Part shown: in pieces, positions 8,094 through 12,841 of the stretch
Layout: each line of letters opens with the position of its first letter
How positions within the stretch are numbered: position 1 is the stretch's first letter
Assembly (NCBI GenBank): GCA_012841005.1
Contig: DUVO01000101.1
Coordinates: 1 to 12,841 of the forward strand
Direction of reading: 5' to 3'
Length of the DNA: 12,841 bases
DNA from: Bacillota bacterium
GTDB lineage: Bacteria; Bacillota; DTU030
Program-made: the position numbers and the translations under genes
Notes under the pieces: model-generated
The model's database searches: none
What the model was told of the DNA's origin: nothing
The model's input: the letters and a program-made list of their open reading frames with translations, nothing else

Positions 8094-9656
8094 ATGTCTC
8101 TGGAAACCACGATGAAACGGGAAATGCACCTCCGGACCCTCCTCTCCCAGGTGCGGGGAGCAATACAGCTGGGAGGGGAAGATCCCGTCATTACCGGCAT
8201 AAGTACCGATTCCCGCACCTTCCAACCGGGAGAACTATTTGTGGCCATAAAGGGTGACCACCACGACGGCCATATCTTTATCCCCCAGGTCCTGGACCGG
8301 GGTGCCCCCGCCCTGGTGGTGGAAGACCTGCCCTCCATGCTCCCCCGGGGAAAGGAGGCCGTGGTCCGGGTCAATAACAGCCGGTTGGCCTTGGCCCATA
8401 TGGCCGCCGCTTTTTACCGGTATCCTGCCCGCCGCTTGATCTGTGCCGGTGTCACAGGAACCACCGGCAAAACAACAACAACCTTCCTCCTCAATGCCAT
8501 TCTAGAAGAGGCCGGTTTAAGAACGGGCCTGCTGGGGACTGTCTGCCAAAAAATCGGTGATTTGGTCTATCCTTCCGACATAACCACGCCGGAGCCCCTT
8601 ACGTTACACCGCCTTTTTGCCGCTATGGTGGAACAAAGGGTCAGTCACGCCGTAATGGAGGTATCCTCCCACAGTCTCTGCCAGGAACGGGTAGCCGGCA
8701 TCCCCTATGCCGTCGCTGTCTTTACCAATTTGAGCCGGGAACATCTCAATTACCACGGTTCCCTTGCCCGTTACCTGACCAGCAAGGCAAAGCTCTTTTC
8801 CTCCCTCGACCCGGGCGCCTACGCCATCCTCAACCTGGATGAGCCGGCCAGTGGCTATCTTGCGCAGGTGACCGGCGCGCCCATAATAACCTATGGTACC
8901 AGAACCGGAGCCGATCTTCGGGCCAGTCGGATCAAGGGCAAACAACAAGGTCTTTCCTTTCAGCTTGCCCTTACCCGGCCCCTGGTAACTGGTGGGGGGG
9001 CGGTTTTACCGCCCCAGCAATGGGATGTGGCACTGGGCCTTTTGGGCCGGCACAACGTCTACAACGCCCTGGGGGCCGTCGGGGCTGCCCTGGCCCTGGG
9101 GATAACGCCGGAGATTATTATCCGTGCCCTGAAAAAATTCCCCGGTGTCCCCCGGAGGTTGGAGGTTGTTTACCGGGGGGCCTTTACCATTATCGATGAT
9201 TTCGGCCACAATGAGGCCAGCCTCAAGGCGGTTTTCCATACCATCGCCGGCATGGATTACCGGAGGCTGGTGATCGTCAATTACCTGAAGGGCTCCAGGG
9301 GGGTGAAAGCCAACGAAATCACAGCCAGGCATATTGTCCAGGCCGCCCGGAAAATGCGCCTGGCCCGGGTAATCACTACCCGGAGCGATTCCCATGTGAT
9401 CCGGAAAAATATTGTTCGGGACGAAGAAGAGGAAGCCTTTACCGCTATTATCGCCGGGGCCGCCCTGCCCATAGTGAATACCAGGGAACTGCCCGACGCC
9501 ATTTCCCTGGGGTTAAAAAGCGTCGGCCCCGGTGATCTCCTCCTGCTCCTGGGTCCTTCCGGGATGGATGCCGGGGCGGACCTGGCCCTCCGTCTCCTCC
9601 ACCAGCCTCCCCGGCAGCACCGGATATTGCCCACCGCCCTCGTCGCCTCCGGATAA
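8094..9656 (+). CDS. Mur ligase family protein, MurE-like, divergent C-terminal domain
   Basis: An ATP-dependent amide ligase of 520 residues with the three Mur ligase domains. The N-terminal domain has ITGISTDSRTFQPGELFVAI (residues about 33-52), typical of MurE UDP-MurNAc binding. The central domain has the P-loop GVTGTTGKTTTT (119-130, Lys126), TTPEP (164-168), EVSSHS (189-194), HLNYHG and a lysine at the usual carbamylated position (Lys231). The C-terminal domain has IDDFGHNEASLKAV where MurE has a DYAHTPD-like motif. The usual GAGGDRD and DNPR segments are not found: the corresponding stretches read NYLKGSRGVKA and TTRSDSHV, and the AGKGHE motif near the end is replaced by LGPSGMDAG. The added amino acid, and perhaps the acceptor, is therefore uncertain. 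ATG at 8094 is eight bases from AAAGGAGG; a TTG at 8091 is less likely. It is the only plus-strand gene here. Confidence 0.85.
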   Translation: MSLETTMKREMHLRTLLSQVRGAIQLGGEDPVITGISTDSRTFQPGELFVAIKGDHHDGHIFIPQVLDRGAPALVVEDLPSMLPRGKEAVVRVNNSRLALAHMAAAFYRYPARRLICAGVTGTTGKTTTTFLLNAILEEAGLRTGLLGTVCQKIGDLVYPSDITTPEPLTLHRLFAAMVEQRVSHAVMEVSSHSLCQERVAGIPYAVAVFTNLSREHLNYHGSLARYLTSKAKLFSSLDPGAYAILNLDEPASGYLAQVTGAPIITYGTRTGADLRASRIKGKQQGLSFQLALTRPLVTGGGAVLPPQQWDVALGLLGRHNVYNALGAVGAALALGITPEIIIRALKKFPGVPRRLEVVYRGAFTIIDDFGHNEASLKAVFHTIAGMDYRRLVIVNYLKGSRGVKANEITARHIVQAARKMRLARVITTRSDSHVIRKNIVRDEEEEAFTAIIAGAALPIVNTRELPDAISLGLKSVGPGDLLLLLGPSGMDAGADLALRLLHQPPRQHRILPTALVASG

Positions 9657-9679
9657 AAAAACCGGCCCCAGAGGACCGG
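9655..9679 (-). terminator. Intrinsic terminator of the purine operon
   Basis: On the minus strand the arm at 9673-9679 pairs with 9662-9668 around a four-base loop, giving 7 bp with one G-U. The stem is followed directly by seven Ts (9655-9661). The G-U pair becomes a C-A mismatch on the plus strand, so the orientation is clear. It lies about 75 bp beyond the purD stop and overlaps the stop codon of the convergent MurE-like gene. purD is therefore the last gene of the pur transcript. Confidence 0.75.
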
Positions 9680-9690
9680 CCGACTTTCCC

Positions 9691-9728
9691 GGGGAGCGTG
9701 ACGGGGCCAGTTCCTCCTCACGTTCCCC
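9691..9728 (+). repeat. Long inverted repeat in the convergent intergenic region
   Basis: An 11-bp stem is formed by 9691-9701 and 9718-9728 with a 16-base loop and one G-U pair when read on the plus strand (an A-C mismatch on the minus strand). It lies 35 bp after the MurE-like stop. No U-tract follows, so it may be an mRNA 3'-end hairpin or a weak, U-less terminator for that gene. Confidence 0.45.
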
Positions 9729-9755
9729 CTGCTATAGAGTATTATCCACCACCCA

Positions 9756-11024
9756 CTACCGCAGGGCCTTGACCCCAATATCGCGGCGAAAGTGGGCACC
9801 GGAAAAACTAATTTTTTCCACCGCCTGGTAGACCCGGGTACGGGCCTCGGCAATCCCCTTGCCCAGCCCCGTCACCCCCAGAACCCGGCCTCCGGCTGTG
9901 ACCACCTCACCGCCCTGGGACTCCGTCCCGGCATGGAAGACCAAAACATCCTCCTCCGTCTCCACCATCTCCAGGCCCCTGATGGGGAATCCCTTCTGGT
10001 AAGGACCGGGATAACCACCTGAAGCCATGATGACACAAACCGCCGCCTCCTCGCGCCACCGCAGGGAAAGCCCGGAAAGGCCCCCCAGGAGACAGGCCTC
10101 CAGTACATCGACCAGATCATTTTCCAAGCGGGGCAGGATCACCTGGGTCTCCGGATCACCAAAACGGGCATTGAACTCCAGGACCCGGGGGCCGTCCCCT
10201 GTCAACATCAGGCCGGCATAGAGGACACCGGTAAAGGGCCGTCCCAGATCCTGCATGGACCGCACAGTGGGAATCAGGATAGTGTTGTAAACCTCTTCCT
10301 GCAGGGCCGGGGTAAAGGCAGGAACGGGAGAATAACAGCCCATCCCACCGGTATTGGGCCCCCTGTCCTCGTCATAGACCTGTTTATGGTCCTGGGATGC
10401 CACCAGGGGGAGGATGTTTTCACCATCGGTGAAGGCCAGGAGGGTCACCTCTTCCCCTTCTAGGCATTCCTCGATGACCACCCGGCGCCCGGCGGCGCCG
10501 TAGATCTGCCCCTCCATTATTTCGTAGACCGCCTCCAGTGCCGTCTCTTCATCCCTGGCTACCACTACACCCTTACCGGCGGCCAACCCTTCGGCCTTGA
10601 CGACGATGGGAACACCAACCTGCTGTATGTAGGCCTGGGCCCTTTTGTAGTCTTCGAAAACGGCAAATTTTGCCGTCGGAATGCCATAGCGGTCCATGAG
10701 TTCCTTGGCAAAGACCTTGCTGCCCTCAAGGGCGGCGGCTGCCGCTGTTGGACCGAAAACAGCCAGCCCCCTCTGCCGGAAAACATCGACGATCCCAGCC
10801 ACCAGGGGGGCCTCGGGTCCAACTACGGTCAGATCAATTCTTTCCCCTTGGGCAAAGGCGGCCAGGGCTTCGATATCCTCCGCCTTGATGGGCACATTTT
10901 CGGCCAGTTTTGCCGTCCCGGCATTGCCGGGGGCACAGAAGATCTTCTTTACCCGGGGGCTGGTGGATAACTTCCAGACCAGGGCATGCTCCCGTCCCCC
11001 TCCACCCACTACCATGACCTTCAT
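9756..11024 (-). CDS. purD: Phosphoribosylamine--glycine ligase (GAR synthetase)
   Basis: Catalyses the second step of de novo purine synthesis: ATP-dependent joining of glycine to 5-phosphoribosylamine, giving GAR. The 422 residues are typical of PurD. The N-terminal domain begins MKVMVVGGGGREHALVWKL, with VVGPEAPL at about 68-75. The ATP-grasp domain follows with FGPTAAAAALEGSK (90-103), VVKAEGLAAGKGVVV (141-155), DHKQVYDEDRGPNTGGMG (212-229) and LEFNARFGDPE (282-292). I chose ATG at 11024, which starts the family-typical N-terminus and has GGGAGGTG five bases upstream; an in-frame extension to 11057 has no support. Transcription comes from purH across an unusually long 410-bp gap. The operon terminator is at 9655-9679. 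Confidence 0.97.
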   Translation of the reverse strand: MKVMVVGGGGREHALVWKLSTSPRVKKIFCAPGNAGTAKLAENVPIKAEDIEALAAFAQGERIDLTVVGPEAPLVAGIVDVFRQRGLAVFGPTAAAAALEGSKVFAKELMDRYGIPTAKFAVFEDYKRAQAYIQQVGVPIVVKAEGLAAGKGVVVARDEETALEAVYEIMEGQIYGAAGRRVVIEECLEGEEVTLLAFTDGENILPLVASQDHKQVYDEDRGPNTGGMGCYSPVPAFTPALQEEVYNTILIPTVRSMQDLGRPFTGVLYAGLMLTGDGPRVLEFNARFGDPETQVILPRLENDLVDVLEACLLGGLSGLSLRWREEAAVCVIMASGGYPGPYQKGFPIRGLEMVETEEDVLVFHAGTESQGGEVVTAGGRVLGVTGLGKGIAEARTRVYQAVEKISFSGAHFRRDIGVKALR

Positions 11025-11054
11025 CCTTCCACCTCCCTTTTTGAATAGAAGAAA

Positions 11055-11089
11055 CATTATTTCCCTAGCACAGTCTCAGGGAAAAAATG
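11055..11089. repeat. Long hairpin just upstream of the purD ribosome-binding site
   Basis: CATTATTTCCCT (11055-11066) and AGGGAAAAAATG (11078-11089) are inverted repeats matching at 11 of 12 positions, with an 11-base loop. The structure ends five bases before the left inverted repeat of the inserted segment and lies 31 bp upstream of the purD start. On the minus strand the T-run precedes the stem, so it is not a terminator. It could be part of the insert, a processing site, or a hairpin that spaces the purD ribosome-binding site. Confidence 0.5.
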
Positions 11090-11094
11090 ATAAG

Positions 11095-11108
11095 CAGCAT
11101 TTCTGGCG
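11095..11108. repeat. Left terminal inverted repeat
   Basis: Fourteen bases matching the reverse complement of 11401-11414 at 13 positions. The single difference would be a G-U pair in a minus-strand RNA, so the arms could also close a long stem in the pur transcript. Confidence 0.6.
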
Positions 11109-11135
11109 GAACGACATTTCGACGGACAGCTATGG

Positions 11136-11389
11136 CGGTTATCGGTAGTGACCGGGGAAGTACCCCGAAAACAGCATCGAGACGACTAGATAAAAAGAGC
11201 GCAGGCGAGTGAGGAGAGGCAGCGACACCATGTCTGAGTCCGTAAGGGCGAGTTGTATCACTGCCCGAATGAGCCGAGCTCGTTCAGTAGGCCTGTTAGT
11301 CTCCTGCTGTAGAGGGGTACTTCCGGCATCTAGCAGAATGGACCCCACTGGACAAAAAAACCGGAGCGCAAGTCTCTCCCGCAAGGAGA
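11136..11389 (+). ncRNA. Putative structured RNA core (orientation uncertain)
   Basis: Several stems can be drawn: 11136-11141/11149-11154; 11153-11157/11163-11167; 11172-11176 and 11179-11183 with 11299-11309; 11202-11206/11291-11295; 11246-11253/11260-11266 with a bulged G; 11267-11274/11278-11285; 11285-11291/11303-11309 (an alternative to the long-range stem); 11304-11313/11329-11336; 11375-11379/11385-11389. GGGGT (11314-11318), inside one loop, can pair with ACCCC (11342-11346), a pseudoknot. Three stems contain U-G pairs only if read on the plus strand, antisense to the pur operon. I do not recognise a known RNA family, and expression is not shown. Confidence 0.3.
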
Positions 11390-11394
11390 ACCGG
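11354..11394 (-). terminator. Terminator-like hairpin inside the purH-purD gap
   Basis: On the minus strand, CCGG (11391-11394) can close with CCGG (11361-11364) around an inner 5-bp hairpin (11385-11389 with 11375-11379, loop CGCAA on the plus strand). Seven Ts (11354-11360) follow directly. The ten-base asymmetric loop makes the stem imperfect, so efficiency is uncertain. If active it would reduce transcription from purH into purD. Confidence 0.35.
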
Positions 11395-11400
11395 GAGCGA

Positions 11401-11414
11401 CGCCAGAAACGCTG
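11401..11414. repeat. Right terminal inverted repeat
   Basis: Partner of 11095-11108 (13 of 14 bases). It lies 20 bp beyond the purH stop codon, so the element sits entirely in noncoding DNA and does not disrupt purH. Confidence 0.6.
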
Positions 11415-11434
11415 TCGTTAAGTGCAAAAAGAAT

Positions 11435-12841
11435 TTAATGCTTAAAATGCCTCATCCCGGTAAAGACCATGGCAATGCCGGCCTCGTCGGCGGCCTTGAT
11501 GGAATCCTCATCCCGGATGGAGCCACCGGGCTGGATGATGGCCTTTACCCCCGCCCTGGCCGCTTCTTCAACGGTATCGGGCATGGGGAAGAAGGCGTCG
11601 GAGGCCAGGACACTCCCGGCAGCCTGGGCCCCGGCCTGCTTCAGGGCAATTTGGGCCGCTCCCACCCGGTTCATCTGCCCGGCTCCGATCCCCAGGGTCC
11701 GGCCCCCGGCTGCCACCACAATGGCATTGGATTTGACATGTTTGACTACCTTCCAGGCAAAGAGGAGGTCCTGCCACTGTTCGGCAGTAGGCTCCCGCCT
11801 GGTGACCACCTTAAGGGCCCGGGGATCCAGTTGGCCGGCATCACTATCCTGAACCAAAAGTCCCCCCCGCACCCTTTTGTACTCAAGATAAGAATCCACG
11901 GGCTGCAAAAGATCGGGTACCTCCAGCAACCGCAGGTTTGGTTTTTGGGCCAGGATCTCCAGCGCACCTTCCTCAAACCCGGGGGCAATTATCACTTCCA
12001 GGAAGATCTCCACCATAGCCCGGGCCGTTTCCACATCCACCGGACGGTTGGCAGCAACTATCCCGCCAAAGATTGAGACGGGATCCCCGGCATAGGCCCG
12101 GCGGTAGGCCTCCGGCAGTGTTTCGGCCGTGGCCACCCCGCAGGGATTGGTATGTTTCAGGGCTACCACCGTCGTCTCGGAGAATTCCCGCACCAGCTCC
12201 AGGGCGGCATTGCCATCATTGATATTATTAAAGGACAAAGGTTTCCCCTGCAGCTGTCTGGCCCGGGCCAGGGAAGGCCCGACAGCCCCGGCTTCACCGT
12301 AGAAGGAAGCCCGCTGGTGAGGATTCTCACCGTACCTAAGATCCTGGAGTTTGGTCAGGGTCAGGGTTAAGTGGGCAGGGAACCCCTCCTCCCCGGTCAG
12401 GATTTTACCCAGGTAGTTACTGATGACGGCATCATACTGGGCCGTATGGGCAAAGGCCTCCACTGCCAGGCGGAAGGCAGTTTCTTCCGAGAGGGTACCC
12501 TTTTGCTCCTGCAGCTCCACCAGCACTTCCTGGTACCGGGCCGGATTCACCACAACCCCCACTCCCCGGTAATTTTTGGCCGCAGCCCGGATCATAGTCG
12601 GGCCGCCAATATCAATATTTTCAATGGCCTCGGCCAGGGAGACCCCCGGGCGGGCTATGGTTGCGGCAAAGGGATAAAGATTCACCACCACCAGGTCGAT
12701 GGGTCCGATGCCCAGCTCTGCCAGCTGTTCAGCGTCTTCCGGTACCTCCCGGCGGTACAGGATGCCGGCATGGACAGCCGGGTGCAGGGTCTTCACCCGT
12801 CCCCCCAGGATTTCCAGGAACCCCGTCAGGTCGGAAACAGA
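11435..12841 (-). CDS. purH: Bifunctional AICAR transformylase/IMP cyclohydrolase, 5'-truncated by window edge
   Basis: Performs the last two steps of de novo IMP synthesis: formylation of AICAR using 10-formyl-tetrahydrofolate, then ring closure to IMP. The last 468 residues are present; about 40-45 N-terminal residues lie beyond 12841. The frame is open to the window edge and begins in the conserved cyclohydrolase stretch [18 protein letters not shown], so the GTG at 12796 is an internal valine codon, not the start. Fragment residues about 76-90 ([15 protein letters not shown]) belong to the cyclohydrolase domain. RYGENPHQ (169-176), FNNIND (about 204-209) and KHTNPCG (229-235, with the catalytic Lys-His pair of the transformylase) belong to the AICARFT domain. 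It ends FTGMRHFKH at TAA 11435-11437. purD follows on the same strand after a 410-bp gap holding the inserted segment. Confidence 0.97.
   Translation of the reverse strand, partial: SVSDLTGFLEILGGRVKTLHPAVHAGILYRREVPEDAEQLAELGIGPIDLVVVNLYPFAATIARPGVSLAEAIENIDIGGPTMIRAAAKNYRGVGVVVNPARYQEVLVELQEQKGTLSEETAFRLAVEAFAHTAQYDAVISNYLGKILTGEEGFPAHLTLTLTKLQDLRYGENPHQRASFYGEAGAVGPSLARARQLQGKPLSFNNINDGNAALELVREFSETTVVALKHTNPCGVATAETLPEAYRRAYAGDPVSIFGGIVAANRPVDVETARAMVEIFLEVIIAPGFEEGALEILAQKPNLRLLEVPDLLQPVDSYLEYKRVRGGLLVQDSDAGQLDPRALKVVTRREPTAEQWQDLLFAWKVVKHVKSNAIVVAAGGRTLGIGAGQMNRVGAAQIALKQAGAQAAGSVLASDAFFPMPDTVEEAARAGVKAIIQPGGSIRDEDSIKAADEAGIAMVFTGMRHFKH

Larger units (their letters stand above)
11095..11414. 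mobile_element. Inserted segment with terminal inverted repeats between purH and purD (MITE-like or structured-RNA element)
   Basis: A 320-bp segment bounded by CAGCATTTCTGGCG (11095-11108) and CGCCAGAAACGCTG (11401-11414), which are inverted repeats at 13 of 14 positions. It holds no convincing gene; an 81-codon minus-strand frame (11139-11384) resembles nothing I recognise. The interior is densely palindromic. A second CATTTC-nnCGG-like motif lies just inside the left end (11115-11125), as subterminal transposase sites sometimes do. Flanking TAAG on both sides (11091-11094 and 11419-11422) hints at an 8-bp target duplication, but only 5 of 8 bases match. The gap to the neighbouring pur genes is otherwise short. 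A non-autonomous transposon is my best reading; a mobile structured RNA is the alternative. No transposase is present. Confidence 0.45.

Noticed and set aside
11139..11384. An 81-codon minus-strand open frame in the purH-purD gap, with a faint likeness to transposase (TnpB-type) tails
   Set aside because: No recognisable domain, no good ribosome-binding site seen, and it overlaps densely palindromic DNA. The resemblance is too weak to call a gene or a TnpB remnant.
11095..11414. Group II intron or purine/PRPP riboswitch in the purH-purD gap
   Set aside because: No domain V-like hairpin or GTGYG start for an intron, and no conserved riboswitch core that I can recognise.
11087..11422. Target-site duplication flanking the insert
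   Set aside because: Only 5 of 8 bases match (shared TAAG next to the left repeat and at the far end of the right flank). This is not enough to claim a duplication.

Overview
The window is about 12.8 kb of bacterial chromosome with moderately high GC, Shine-Dalgarno sites of the GGAGGTG type and mostly one-directional genes. The gene content suggests a Gram-positive anaerobic, possibly thermophilic, Firmicute of the Moorella/Clostridia type. That is inferred from gene order and protein resemblance only. From right to left on the minus strand run purH (5' end outside the window), purD, then after one plus-strand gene a VanW-domain protein, a signal-less NlpC/P60 hydrolase, a YerC/TrpR-like regulator, pcrA, ligA, gatC and gatA (3' end outside the window). 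The order purH-purD ... yerC-pcrA-ligA ... gatC-gatA resembles the Bacillus subtilis chromosome. It lacks pcrB between yerC and pcrA and has a different set of genes between purD and yerC.

Layout: 1-1194 holds gatA (partial) and gatC behind a clear sigma-A type promoter at 1287-1315. 1358-5639 holds ligA and pcrA (DNA repair and replication) with a candidate promoter at 5676-5705. 5732-7935 holds a yerC-like gene, the NlpC/P60 gene and the vanW-like gene, closed by an intrinsic terminator at 5732-5775. 7936-8093 is a divergent intergenic region with a 16-bp dyad. 8094-9656 is a lone plus-strand Mur ligase, MurE-like but lacking the diaminopimelate-selectivity motif. 9655-9728 is a convergent intergenic region with the pur terminator. 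9756-12841 is the end of the purine operon.

The most unusual part is the 410-bp gap between purH and purD. It contains a roughly 320-bp segment bounded by 14-bp inverted repeats (13/14 match) and rich in nested hairpins, with a possible pseudoknot and a minus-strand terminator-like hairpin plus seven Ts. It looks like a non-autonomous mobile element (MITE-like) or an inserted structured RNA in an otherwise tight purine operon. I could not assign it to a known family.

Functionally the window is mostly housekeeping: IMP synthesis (PurH, PurD), DNA unwinding and nick sealing (PcrA, LigA) and tRNA-Gln/Asn transamidation (GatCA). Between them sits a small cell-wall-related group (VanW, NlpC/P60, MurE-like) whose substrates are uncertain.
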